Shown here: positions 36,310-48,483 of the stretch, in pieces
Layout: every line of letters begins with the position of its first letter
Position numbering within the stretch: the first letter of the stretch is position 1
Source of the DNA: Magnolia sinica
Taxonomy: Eukaryota > Streptophyta > Magnoliopsida > Magnoliales > Magnoliaceae
Assembly (NCBI RefSeq): GCF_029962835.1
Contig: NC_080577.1
Coordinates: 31,168,501-31,232,500, forward strand
Direction: 5' to 3'
DNA: 64,000 nucleotides
Notes under the pieces: model-generated
The model's database searches: none
Told to the model about the DNA's origin: nothing
What the model saw: only the letters and a program-made list of their open reading frames with translations
Position numbers and translations under genes: made by a program

Positions 36310-39300
36310 TGTAACACTCCGCACCTCTGGTGCATGGGTGTTACTACTTAAACCTACATTAATAGAAATCCAAAGTCAATTAACCAAACAACTTATACTC
36401 AACGTGTGCAGGATGGGGCTTCCAGTCATCGTTAAAGCCACCCATCAGAGGCCCTAGGAGTTGAATTGTACCCCACATCAGTTAAGAAGGTAACCTTGAT
36501 TAATCATCTTGAGTTAAAACAGTTTTTAAATCAACTGATAGTAAAGAAATGAAACGATGCTGCTCTAGTAATCGACCATCGAGGGCTAGTATATAACAAA
36601 CCAAGCACCCACTATGTCTTAAATCCATATTTAGCCATTGAAATTAAGTATAAAACCGATCCAGCCATTGGATCAGTGTATATTAGGCTGAATAGAGCCT
36701 AAGACATGTGATATGGCCCACCTGGGCCTCAGCCCCGCCCAAATTGGGCCAGGACCCTTAAATGCAGTCCCCAAGATGAATGGACAGAGTGGATTTAAAC
36801 ACAACCATCACGGTGGACCCCACACAGTGTGCGAGTGCACCTCTTGTGCTTGTGCACAATGTGCACTGGATGAGTCGGGCGGGTCAAACAGGCTTTGACT
36901 GAGCCTTCCACGAAAAATTAAAATTCCTCTCGCCAAAAATGACTATTTGAATCTGACAGACTTTGGCTTCCAAAGTGGCCCACCCTAAACACTATCCGAA
37001 TAATTCAGACTGTTCATTAGGTTCATGGGTCCTGTCTGACCATAGCCCCATAAGCTTTCAAGCCCGTGCATAAGAACGTGAGATCTGGGATGGATCCGTT
37101 CAGGAGCTTGCGGATTTGGGATGATGGGCCAATCTATGGCCACACGGGTGGCCCACGATTGGTCTGATCATGCCATCCCAGCCATCTATCTTCCAGCTAG
37201 AGTCACGCTCTCCCATTTCTGAAAATAGCTGAACAATGGCCTGCACCAAGAAAAGTAAAAAGGAGAATTTTCCTTCTGGGAAATAGGTACTGGCAGGTCT
37301 CTAGCCATCCCCTGGGCCACGTGAAGCCATTCTGGCCCTCGCCTTAGGACGGTACGAGATAATGGAGAGAAATGCTCCATCTCTTGAGAAATCGGCGAAA
37401 ATCAAAAAATCTCATGAGATGGTTGAAACTCACATTTTAGGTCCAAAAAGTGGGCCCCACGCTGATCAGAGACCCCATCTGATCCGCTCAAATGGACCAG
37501 ATTATGCCCGAGTATCCCAGGGAGTGTTTTGCCATTATTGGCCACTCCATCTTCCCCGTTAAACCATGTGACCCATGATCACGAGATAGGCCCCACCAGA
37601 GCTAAAATTGTACTTTCTGGTGGGCCATTGCAATGGGAATCCATCCCCAAGATTAGATGGACCCCATGCATTGCCATTTTTCAAAAAGGGCCCACGAAAG
37701 TGCAGTTTCTTTCCTAGCCGTTGGAGCTCCCTCCCATGTCTATAAAAGGGCATTGTTGCTGCTCTCAAGATTCGCACCAGAGAGATAAAGGAGAAAAGAG
37801 AGAGAAAGGAAAGAGAGAGAGAGAAAGAGAGAGAGAGAAACGAGTTGTAAGGATCGGTCGAGTGGACTCAGTGTGCACTGCACCAACTCAGCCCGTGCAA
37901 AAATCAGACCGAGTTGGGTCAGTGTGGGCCTATAGCACCACGATTAGAGAAAGAGAGAGATAGGTGAGGTTAGGTGCGTGTGTGTTGCTAGGCTTCGGAT
38001 CAAGCTCGACCAAGTTCGCAAAACTCAGGCCCCATTTAAGCCAAGCCAAGTAATGCCCCATCTCCCTATCCTTCCGTCTTCATCCTGCCAGCAAACTGAG
38101 CCATGTCGAGGGCCTTGAAACAAAACTGAAGGTTGTCCTTCAGGTGTCTCTCTATCGGGCCACAAATGGCTCCCAGACAGGCCGTGAAGATGCTAAAAAC
38201 TGGCCCTCAGTTGGACCTTCTGCTGGGCCATAAAATGCACAGAGATTGGGCCCACCCTTGGGCCGACCATTGACTGAATTCCAGCCATAAAACCATCCTA
38301 GGATGTGGGTTAGAAACAACTAACATTTTGGACTAAAGTCCATCCAAAGGAAGGGCTGGAACCGGTCCTCCTGTTGGGTTGGAAACACCTTCAAATGGGC
38401 CCTCGGATGGGCCAGGAATTTGGCAAAAAATGAGCCCTTATTTGGGCTCCGAAATGAGCCAAAAATGGCCTATAAATGGGCTTGGAATTGGACTGGAATT
38501 AGGCCTCAAACAGGCCCTGATTCGATTGGGATATAGCCCTCAATAGGGCCTTGGTTCGAATTAGTGTTTAGATCCTTATTTAGGCCGCATTATGTTTTGC
38601 AATGTCGCCTAGTCAGGCTAGAAATCTAACTCAAACAATCCTTCAAATGGACTATAAACCAAGTTGAAACCCGACCTTAAAAAGGACTGAAATGTGGGCC
38701 GAAATTGGACTAAAAATGGGGCTTCGTAAAGCCATGCAAAGGGTTGGAAAGAAACCCTATCCTAATCCCTTCCATGAACTAAAAATGGCCCCAGTTGGGC
38801 CATGAATGGAGCTGGAATACGGGCCGAAACCAGCCCATGTTCTGGGCTGAAACCGGTCCAGAGAATGGGCCGGAACTAGCTTTTCAATGAGCCGTGAGGT
38901 GGGCTCAAAACGGATCTCAAGTGGGCCAGATTGATAGGCCAGCCACACGCAGTTGGGCCAGACTGTTAGCCCAACCACACATCACAATGGGCCTCACCAA
39001 GTGTACGTTAGTGGGCCGCAACACGTATCATAGTCGGCCGTATCAGGGTTAAAGGCCCAGTAGGCCGCACCATCAGCCCAGGCCGCACTTAGGGCCTACC
39101 TGCTGGCCCAAATTTGGCCAGTCTAGCCAAATTGGGCTACCAGCAACACTAACTGGGCCCAACTGGGCCTAATCTAGCCTAGTTTCTGGGCCACGGATAA
39201 GTAGCAACTGTTGGGCCAAGCCAGGCCCAATTCGGGCCTGAGCTTTGGGCAAATTCCAGGCCCAATCTAGGCCACCAGTTGGGACAAAAATCTGGTGGGC

Positions 39301-39953
39301 CTAACCACTCTAGGGCAGGCCCAGATAATCTTATTTATGGGCCCTTATAAACTCCACATAATGTCAATTGTTTAAGGCCTCGGATATAAGTGACTAATAC
39401 AAACTAGTCTTCTAGGAAGCTACTTGCGTGACTTTGGGTAACTAGCTACACGCGGGAATTCGGATCAAGGGCAGGACTACAATAACTCTGGTGATGATTT
39501 TCTTCCCCTTGGGCTTTCCATCCCCAAGTTAGGCTAAGGGTAGCCTTTATGGTAACTATGAATGATGGCCCAAGAATGGTAAATCATTCGATTAGTTGTT
39601 TGAACTTATGCCTTATAAATGGTTGATACTTGGTTAGTTTACATAAGCTTATAATTTAGAATTGATTAGAACATGTGGATAGCTTAACTCATGCCTTAGA
39701 ATTAATTAGAATTGGTTAGTATACATGGCTAGTTAAACACGTGTTTTAGATGGGTTAAAGTACTTGATTAGTTGGCTTGAGTATATATGCTAGATTTATC
39801 TAAATTACTTGACTAGTCACCCAACATATGAATTATACGTTTCGTTTCCTTGAGCACATGTCTTAGAACTGATACATTATGGTTATGTGACTCTTGCATT
39901 GTAAGTGTACATGTGCTTTACCTTGATTAATGAATCATATTTAATCTTCCATG
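36310..39953 (+). mobile_element. F2-family LTR, copy F2b, left part
   Basis: It starts TGTAACACTCCGCACCTCTGG and continues with an inverted-end GGGTGTTACTAC, just as F2a starts TGTGACACCCC...GGGTGTTACC. It interrupts copia pol at 36310. The interior has AG-rich tracts (37785-37840, 37945-37961) and a long GGGCC/TGGGCC-rich stretch (38130-39350), no gene. It breaks off at the Athila-like 5' LTR and appears to resume at 51338. ORFs here (up to 80 codons) show no recognisable domains. Confidence 0.65.
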
Positions 39954-42361
39954 TGTTGAGGGTCAAATATTGCATATCAGACCCTAGTTTTTACCTGGAT
40001 TTACAAACATAGTACTGTTTATCGGACTAATTTAATCATGTTTGCGATGCAGAAAGTATTCACGAGCCTGGACTGGGAAAGGGTATTAAAAGCATGGATT
40101 TAACAGTTTGAAGTCACCAAGGCAAGCGATGGACCCTAGGAGTCCAAGATCGATAAATTTGCACGCCAAGGATCCAAGAAAATCGAGGAATTTAAGCTCA
40201 AGTGGCCTGAAAAGTGTTCAGAATGCAAGATCAAGGGGTTCCTGTCATCTGATTGACTCAAAACTTCATACATGTGATAAGGGCCATAAATTATCTGTAA
40301 ATATTAAATTTCATCCATTGGATACCTCTGGAAGTGGCCCAACGGACTAATCAGCCCATTAATTCCTTAAGTGGGGCCCACATGGTCTTTGGATATGCCT
40401 CAAAGTTAGTGTCAAGCCATTACATGAGGAGATACAACAGATGATCGGATCAGATTTTTCAGGAACATTGCAGTGGACCCCACCTAGTGTGGAGTGCGTA
40501 TGGTGCAAATGAGCACCCGCCGCGCGCCAAACAAACCAAAACAGTCAGGGAGTGCTGACCCGACTCCCTGCCTAATACGGAATTCCGTTTCCTTCTAGTG
40601 CAACAGGGAGTTGCGGTTGAAGTCGGGTGGGCCACCATCTTCACAGATAATCCCGATCTGGACCGTCCATTCATTCTAAAAGACTAAACCGACCGTACAA
40701 AAGAGTGGTTTTTCAGACCCATACATGAATATGAATGGAACCAGAGCTACTACATCTTACGAATGGTCAGTTCAAAACTCAATGGGCCGCATCAACGGAC
40801 AACCAAAACCATCCATCTCCAACCGAAATTCCGAGGCGAATCCAACTGACGGAGTGGATTTCCTCTCTAGCATCGTTCATGGCCTCCACCAACATCCCAG
40901 CGCAAGAACCGTGCAAGCCCTGTTGCGCGCAGCCGAGACTTTCGGGCCGTTCCCTGATCAAGATGGTGATCGGATCAGCAATCCAAACCGTTCATTCTCA
41001 TCAACAGGGAGCCGTGACCACCACCAAGAAGTCCAATTCTGATTTTGGATGATCAGTCGTCCAAAATCTCAAGCCAAACGCGGGTTGATCGCGGGTCCTC
41101 CGCCTGTTGCTGCGGAAGTTTGTTTTATTCCGACTCCAACACGATCTCTTGTGCGGAAGACTTCCGCCTAGAGTGGGGCAATTCGGCTCAGATGAGTTCT
41201 ATAGAGGGGAGAAGACAGGGAGTAAGGTGGGGCATCTACGGCTGGAGTGTGTATAGGGGTGCTCGGTTTGAGGGAAAAACGGAAGCAGCGGCTGTGCTTT
41301 CTGCTAGACGGATGGCTGGAAATTAGAAGGTGAAAACGTGAAGGTGCTGGACGTGGCAGGGGTTGGCTTTGAAGGAACAGAAGAAAAGAAGAATCAAGGA
41401 AGAAAAAGCTGAAGGTGACGGGGGAAAACGCTGGACGTGGCTCTCGGTTTTGTTGGCAGGGAGACGTGAGAAGCAGGCAGCGCTAGGGAGCAGAGGCCAT
41501 AGGAGGAAAACAGGGAGACGTGGGTTGGAAGGAAAGAAAAGAGAGTTGCTGGCTTGGGTAAACGAGAAGACTGGAAGGGGAAAGGGAAGTTTTGCCTTAT
41601 TTTCTTTTTCTTTTTCTTATTTTTCTGGGCTGTTATTCTCTTCTCTCCTTATGAACCCTAAAGATTTTAGCCTAATCATGGTTGGCTAAACCTCTTAGCT
41701 AGGGCTAAGAGGAGAAGCCTGTAGCGAGATGGGAGACTTTATTTAATTATTTAATTATGAATTAAACTTGATTGTGGTTTGATTATTCAAGGAATATTTT
41801 TCTTAGTCTTTAATGGTCTGTTGTGACTGAAATTACAATGGGTTTGCAATGGCTTTGAATATTTCTTCCCCTTTTTATGTTTATGAAGTCAGGAAGCCCT
41901 GTTGTTCATCATTGTTCCATGGGCATGGTAGGATGATAGTACCCTTCCTGATCGTCATACAATGTTGATTGGTTGGTAATTAGTTTAATCCTATTGTTGC
42001 TTTGTCTCTTGGGCATGGTTAGATGATGGAATCCATTCTAATTCATATACCTTTCATCTCTTGAAAACCAAATCAAGTAAAGTTCAGTTTGAATTCCATA
42101 ATCCTTGATGCAGGCATAAGATCTCCCTGATCTCTACAAGTGGATCCTCTGAATCCCTAGTTTCCTTCCTCTGAATTCCTTAAAGTTTTAGATAATTATT
42201 CCACAATTATTCCTTAAAATTCTATTTGGGTAGGTCACATCTTAGTCTAGTTCTAGTTCTACTTGGTTTCAGATAACGTACAGGTATCAGTCCCTGTGGA
42301 TTCGACCTCGGTCTTACCGAGTTTATTACTACATCACAACCCTATACTTGGGGAGTGAACA
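39954..42361 (+). mobile_element. 5' LTR of an Athila-like Ty3/gypsy element
   Basis: It starts TGTTGAGGGTCAAATATTGC and ends GGGGAGTGAACA, about 2.41 kb, followed after six bases by the primer-binding site. Its first 1450 bp are repeated at 49888-51337 at a constant offset of 9934 bp with only a few percent difference, so the two are LTRs of one element. Short ORFs in it (for example 40108-40350) recur in the 3' LTR only because the LTR is duplicated; they show no known domain. Confidence 0.9.
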
Positions 42362-42367
42362 AGTTTT

Positions 42368-42385
42368 TGGCGCCGTTGCTGGGGA
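42368..42385 (+). promoter_or_regulatory. Primer-binding site, tRNA-Asp type
   Basis: TGGCGCCGTTGCTGGGGA matches the complement of the plant tRNA-Asp 3' end with one mismatch, as is typical of Athila/Tat elements. It lies six bases after the 5' LTR end, where minus-strand DNA synthesis would be primed. Confidence 0.9.
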
Positions 42386-43107
42386 CTGACGGTTACGATT
42401 CTCTGAAATTAATTGGTTTTAGGATTAGTTTAAGATTAGGATTTCACTAACCTTAGTTTTTTTATTTATTTTTATTTGAGTTCAAAACTAACGTGTTTCT
42501 TGTTTTATAGGATCTTGACATAAGTTTCTCAATTGGTAATTCCTTCCCAATCTCTCTACTTTTTCCTATTTTTAGAATTAGGGTTTAATTTTTGAAAATT
42601 TTCAATCCTAGTATTTTTCTATTTTTAGGAAGTAATTTATTTTTAGAAACTTTCCTCTTTTGTTTTTTTTAGTTTCTAATTTTAACTCTTTTAGAATCTA
42701 AACTTTGTTTCCTAAATTCACCTTTAGAAATTTTCTATTTATAGAATTTTTGTGTAGAAACTAACCTTCCTATTTTGTAGGCCTTTAAGATAGAAATTTC
42801 TAATTCGGTAAGCTCCTTCCCTACTTTCTATTTTTCAATTCTCTTTTAGTAATTTACTTTCTAGTTTAGGACTTTCCTAATTTATTTTAGAAGTTTCCAC
42901 TTTCTTTTAGAAATCAGTTTACTGTTACCTTTCTTTTAAAAGGATTGTCCCTCTCTTTTTTTAAAATCTAACTTATTTTGTTTTATTTTGCAGGTCCTTA
43001 ACTTAGGAGCTTCAATTTGGTAATTTCTTTCCAACTCTCTCTTTCTTTCTAGATTTTCTTTTCCTTTCTTAGGATTAGGTTTTTAATTGAGGGCTGCGAG
43101 TGTTTTC
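42386..43107 (+). repeat. Leader region with about three diverged tandem units
   Basis: Non-coding, T-rich (TTTTAGAAAT, CTATTTTTAG motifs). Related phrases recur near 42510 (TTGACATAAGTTTCTCAATTG), 42783 (TTAAGATAGAAATTTCTAATT) and 42997 (TTAACTTAGGAGCTTCAATTT), each preceded by a T-rich run ending in AG and followed by a TCCTTCCC/TCTTTCC stretch. The leader therefore looks like three copies of a 100-270 bp unit. Confidence 0.6.
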
Positions 43108-45333
43108 ATGCCCAAGTGGGCCCGTGACAACACTCGACGTCTCTTGACTGAAGGAGGATTGGTTGAGGGGTTGACTATCCATCGCAGGACTAGACACCGC
43201 TCGAAATCCCCTGAGTTAACTGAAGTTATGGCTGAAGACCAACCTCCTCTACTTCCACCCAGGGTGGAGGATACCCAAGATGAGAATGAGGTACAACAGG
43301 CGCCCCCGCCTCGTACTTTACGAGATTATCTACAACCGGCAGGAGTGAGTATGCCCTCATGCATGATTTTTCCTGAAAACACAGGACAAATGGACATCAA
43401 GCCAGGAGTTATCCAACTCCTTCCCAAATTCCATGGACTTGAATCAGAGAGTCCATATTTACATTTAAAAGAGTTCGATGAGATTATAACTACATTATGT
43501 TTTCCTAATGTATCTGAGGATACAATTAAGCTGAAACTCTTTCCTTTTTCCTTAAAAGAGAAAGCTAAGACGTGGTTACATTCACTGCGTCCTAGATCCA
43601 TTGGCACATGGAACGACATGCAGAGGGAATTCATAAAAAAATTCTTCCCACATCATAAAACGATTACCCTCAGAAAAGCAATCATGAACTTCGCCCAAAA
43701 GGAAGATGAAACATTCTTCCAATGTTGGGAAAGGTTCAAAGATTTGGTCAGTTCATGCCCACAACACGGATTTGAAACGTGGCGCATTACAAATTTTTTC
43801 TATGATGGACTGACATCTTCCATGCGCCAAATGGTCGAGACAATGTGTAATGGAGAGTTCATTAATAAAGATGTTGACGAGGTATGGGATTACCTCGATA
43901 GTCTCGCTGAAAAAACACAATCATGGGACTATTACCCAATGGCGAACACCACATCTAGGCCGACTCAATTAAAGGAGAAAGGTGGATTATATCTCTTGAA
44001 AGAAGAGGATGATCTCAAGTGTAAAGTGACTACGCTCATAAGGAAAGTTGAGGCCATGGAAGGAAAGAAGGATAAGGTTAATGAAATTGTTTGCGGCATC
44101 TGTGATTGCAACATTCACACAACTGAAAACTGTCCTACAATACCCACCTTTCGAGGAGTGTTGAATGAACAAGCCAATGCCGTAAATAATTATCAAAGAC
44201 CTTTTACTGGACCTAACTCCAATACATACAACCCTGGCTGGAAAAATCATCCAAACTTTAGTTGGAGGAATGGACAGACGGCGACTCCTCCAGGTTTCTT
44301 CAATCAAAATCCAAATCAAGTGAAACCTCAAGAGGAACCAGTTCAAAATCCCATACAAGAGCTGGCTCAAGCAATGCGGGGAATTACAAATTTTATGCAA
44401 AAGATAGATTCTCGTATGACGGTTATAGAAAAGGGGATGCTTCCTGCACAACCTCTCCCCAATCCTAAACCGCAGTACGAGATTAATGATCCCAGCTCTT
44501 CAAATCAGATGGGGCATGCTAAATCCATCACCACTCTTAGGAGTGGGAAGATTATTGATAAAACTCTTCCGGTTAGGCCCGAAAAGCCTCAAGAACCAGA
44601 AGAGGACAACAATGATGGATCCAGTGATACCCCACAAAAATTAGAACCGGAACTTCTAGAGAAGCCAGTTGCTCCATTCCCCCAATGGTTGGTTTCACCA
44701 AAACCTCTCTCTAACTCTCAGGATATCCTAGAGGTGTTGAAAAAAGTGAAAGTCAACATTCCTCTACTTGATGTCGTTAAACAGATACCTTCATATGCCA
44801 AATTCCTGAAAGACTTATGCACGACCAAGCGACGGAAAATTATTCAAAAGAAAATCTTCTTGACTGAGAAAGTGAGTGTCATCCTGAAGCAAGACATGCC
44901 GCAGAAATTCAAGGATCCCGGTAGCCCAACCATATCATGTGTAATCGGGAACCATCGAATTGATCACGCACTTCTTGACTTAGGAGCGAGCGTCAATCTG
45001 ATTCCTTACTCGGTATACAAACAGTTAGGTTTGGGTGAATTAAAACCCACACTAACCACACTACAACTTGCTGATCGCTCTGTTCGTGTACCAAGAGGGA
45101 TAATTGAGGATGTGTTAGTCCAGGTCGATAGATTTTACTACCCTGTAGATTTTATCATCCTGGACACCGAACCCATCAATAACATGAGCACTCAAATTCC
45201 CGTCATTCTTGGTCGCCCATTCCTTGCCACGTCAAATGCAATTATCAATTGCAGGAATGGTGTCATGACTATATCTTTTGGAAATTTGACATTGGAGTCA
45301 AACATTTTTTTCAATAACGGCAGCAACTCATAG
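43108..45333 (+). CDS. Gag and aspartic protease of the Athila-like element
   Basis: 741 codons from the first ATG (MPKWARDNTRRLL) to TAG at 45331-45333. The open frame extends slightly further upstream, but only from a TTG. It encodes the retrotransposon gag core (about residues 100-270; LKLFPFSLKEKAKTWL, REFIKKFFPHHKT, LRKAIMNFAQKEDETF), a knuckle-like CGICDCNIHTTENC (about 329-342), a proline/glutamine-rich linker, and a retroviral-type protease with LLDLGASVNLIP (active-site D at about 624) and VILGRPFLATSNA. Gag packages RNA into virus-like particles and the protease matures the polyprotein. The TAG lies in the same frame as the RT that follows, so it is either a nonsense mutation or a readthrough site. 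Confidence 0.88.
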   Translation: MPKWARDNTRRLLTEGGLVEGLTIHRRTRHRSKSPELTEVMAEDQPPLLPPRVEDTQDENEVQQAPPPRTLRDYLQPAGVSMPSCMIFPENTGQMDIKPGVIQLLPKFHGLESESPYLHLKEFDEIITTLCFPNVSEDTIKLKLFPFSLKEKAKTWLHSLRPRSIGTWNDMQREFIKKFFPHHKTITLRKAIMNFAQKEDETFFQCWERFKDLVSSCPQHGFETWRITNFFYDGLTSSMRQMVETMCNGEFINKDVDEVWDYLDSLAEKTQSWDYYPMANTTSRPTQLKEKGGLYLLKEEDDLKCKVTTLIRKVEAMEGKKDKVNEIVCGICDCNIHTTENCPTIPTFRGVLNEQANAVNNYQRPFTGPNSNTYNPGWKNHPNFSWRNGQTATPPGFFNQNPNQVKPQEEPVQNPIQELAQAMRGITNFMQKIDSRMTVIEKGMLPAQPLPNPKPQYEINDPSSSNQMGHAKSITTLRSGKIIDKTLPVRPEKPQEPEEDNNDGSSDTPQKLEPELLEKPVAPFPQWLVSPKPLSNSQDILEVLKKVKVNIPLLDVVKQIPSYAKFLKDLCTTKRRKIIQKKIFLTEKVSVILKQDMPQKFKDPGSPTISCVIGNHRIDHALLDLGASVNLIPYSVYKQLGLGELKPTLTTLQLADRSVRVPRGIIEDVLVQVDRFYYPVDFIILDTEPINNMSTQIPVILGRPFLATSNAIINCRNGVMTISFGNLTLESNIFFNNGSNS

Positions 45334-48300
45334 GATGATGACGATTTCCACGACATTAACATGATTGACTCTTTCGTGGAAGATACGACACCGTTGACCT
45401 TATCCTCCGACCATCTAGAGACGTGCCTGGCCCACTCCCATGATTTTAATGATGACATGATTAGGGAGACGTGTGCCTTGCTTGATACTGCACCGGTACT
45501 TGAAGTTAACTGGTGGAGGCCACAATTTGAAGAATTGCCACAAACCGATGTAGTGCCTCTACCGTCTAACCTCAAGCCGCCGAAGCTTGACCTAAAACCT
45601 TTGCCCTCTGATTTGAAATATGCCTATTTAGGTCAAGATGAGACATACCCGGTGGTGATCTCTGCCCACCTGGAGAAAGAACAGGAGAGTATGCTCATAT
45701 CTACTCTCATTGAGCATAAAGGAGCCCTGGGATGGACGATAGCGGACCTCAAGGGAATCGATCCCTCGATTTGTACTCACCACATATATCTTGAGGATAA
45801 TGCAAAAACTGCTTGGCAACCACAACGTAGACTAAATCCAAACATGAAGGAAGTGGTTAAGGCCGAGGTTCTTAAACTATTGGATGTGGGTATTATATAC
45901 CCTATATCTGATAGTCAATGGGTGAGTCCAACTCAAGTGGTCCCTAAGAAGTCTGGAATCACCATCGTAGCCAATGCTAATAATGAACTCGTGCCAACCA
46001 GAGTCACTGCTGGTTGGAGAATGTGCATTGACTACAGGAAATTGAATACCGTCACGAGGAAAGACCACTTTCCTTTACCATTCATTGATCAGATCCTTGA
46101 AAGGTTAGCTGGTCATTCCTATTACAGTTTCCTTGACGGGTATTCGGGCTACAACCATATAGAGATAGCCCCTGAAGACCAGGAAAAGACCACATTTACA
46201 TGTCCCTACGGCACCTTTGCCTATCGAAGGATGCCATTCGGACTATTAATGCCCCTGCCACCTTTCAGCGATGTATGCTTAGTATCTTTTCTGATATGGT
46301 GGGGCAATATCTAGAGGTCTTCATGGACGATTTCTCTGTTTACGGTCCATCTTTCATAAGTGCTTGGAAAGTCATAAATGTGTGCTGAAAAGATGTGAAG
46401 AGAAGAACTTGGTACTTAATTGGGAGAAGTGTCATTTCATGGTTCAGAAGGGAATTGTCCTTGGGCATATCATCTCATCCAAGGGAATCGAGGTGGATAA
46501 GGTAAAAATCGATCTTATCTCTAACCTACCTCCACCTAAGAACATCAGAGACGTGCGATCCTTCTTAGGACACGCAGGATTTTACAGGCGATTCATAAAG
46601 GACTTTAGTCTCCTCTCTCGTCCTTTATGTACTCTTCTTCAAAAGGATGCTCCGTACGAGTGGACTGAGCATTGCCAGGAAGCTTTCACCAAGCTTAAGG
46701 GCACGTTAACCACTGCACCTATCATGCAGCCACCCGACTGGAGCCTTCCTTTTGAGCTCATGTGCAACGCTTCTGATTATGCTCTTGGGGCAGTCCTAGG
46801 CCAGAGAAAAGATAAGAGGCCCTACGTCATTCATTACGCAAGTAGAACTTTAAATTCTGCCCAGGTGAACTACTCGACTACGGAAAAGGAACTCTTAGCT
46901 GTAGTGTTCGCCTTCGATAAATTTAGGTCCTACTTGATCGGATCCAAGATCATTATCTACACAGATCATGCGGCACTTAAGTATCTTCTTTCGAAGAATG
47001 ATTCTAAGCCCCGTTTGATATGATGGATCCTTCTACTCCAAGAATTTGATTTGGAAATTAAAGATAAAAAGGGAGTAGAGAACGTAGTGGCCGATCACCT
47101 TTCTCGCCTTAATACCTCTGAGTCCCTTGAGACGACTCATATCAATGACATGTTTCCTGATGAACAACTGTTCAGAGTCTCCCATTCACCTTGGTTTGCT
47201 GATATTGCTAATTATCTTGCTACAGGTGCCATACCGACACAGTGGACTGCGCAAGATAAGAAGAAATTTTTCACCGAGGTGCGCAACTTTTTCTGGGATG
47301 ATCCTTATTTATTTAAATATTGCCCAGACCAAATCCTAAGGAGATGTGTACCAGACGATGAGCATCAGAGCGTCATCTCCTTCTGTCACTCACAGGCCTG
47401 TGGTGGTCACTTTTCTGCTAAAAAGACCACGGCCAAGATTCTGCAGTGTGGCTTTTACTGGCCCACTATGTTTAGGGACACTCATGAGTTTTGCAAAGCT
47501 TATGAGCGTTGTCAGAAATTGGGAGCATTGTCCCGTCGAAATATGATGCTTTTGAATCCCATCCTTATCATTGAAGCATTTGATTGCTGGGGCATCGATT
47601 TCATGGGACCATTCCCCCAATCGTTTGAAAATCTGTACATTTTGCTCGCCATGGATTATGTCACTAAATGGGTTGAAGCGATTCCGTGTCGAACTAATGA
47701 CCATCGCACGGTCATTAAATTCCTAAAAGAAAACATCCTTTCTCGATTCGGAATGCCTCGAGCCATCATTAGTGATGGGGGCTCACACTTTTGTAATAAA
47801 CCATTTGAGAGCTTAATGAAGAAATACGGTATCTCTCATAAGGTGAGCACCCCATACCACCCACAGACAAGTGGGCAAGCCGAGATTTCTAATAGGGAAA
47901 TTAAACATATCTTGGAGAAGACGGTCAACCCTGATCGTAAGGATTGGTCAATTCGATTGACTGATGCCTTATGGGCATACCGTACTGCATTTAAACCCCT
48001 ATTGGAATGTCTCCCTTTAGACTTGTCTATGGGAAAGCTTGTCACTTGCCTGTGGAGCTGGAACATAAAGCGTACTGGGCGATCAAAAATCTTAATTTCA
48101 ATCTAGACAACGCTGGCTCGCTACGCAAACTTCAATTGAATGAACTTGAGGAAATTCGGAATGATGCGTACGATAATTCGAGAATTTACAAGGACAAGAT
48201 GAAAGCATTTCATGACCAACACATTTTGCGAAAATCATTCACGCCTGGTCAGAAGGTCCTTTTGTACAATTCTCGATTACATCTCTTTCCGGGTAAGCTT

Positions 48301-48483
48301 CGATCTCGTTGGACCGGCCCTTACATTGTTGTCACTGTTTTTCCGTATGGGGCCGTTGAGATAAGAGATCCCGACAATGGCAAGGAGTTTAAAGTCAATG
48401 GACATCGATTGAAACCATTTGTCGAGAAATTTGATTCAGAGGACATGTCCATGCCTCTGACTGATCCTGTTTACCAGGATTGA
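45334..48483 (+). pseudogene. Pol (RT, RNase H, integrase) of the Athila-like element, broken
   Basis: It continues in the gag frame after the TAG. RT: GWRMCIDYRKLN, HFPLPFIDQ, GTFAYRRMPFGL, then the catalytic FMDD at about 46320-46331. RNase [31 protein letters not shown]. Integrase: zinc-binding H...H...C..C (about 47391-47520), core aspartates at GIDFMGP and ISDGGSHF and glutamate at GQAEISN, then the C-terminal GPYIVV and VNGHRLKPF. Lesions: small frameshifts near 46247 and 46349 (in RT), TGA at 47021-47023 (between RNase H and integrase) and a frameshift near 47990. All domains are recognisable, so decay is light. No chromodomain and no env-like ORF were seen. Confidence 0.9.

Noticed and set aside
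40108-41326. Several 80-105-codon ORFs (also at 50042-51260)
   Set aside because: They lie in the Athila-like LTRs and recur only because the LTR is duplicated; no domain or consistent codon constraint is visible.
43087-43107. Extended gag start seven codons upstream
   Set aside because: That start is TTG; the first ATG in frame is 43108, the expected eukaryotic start.
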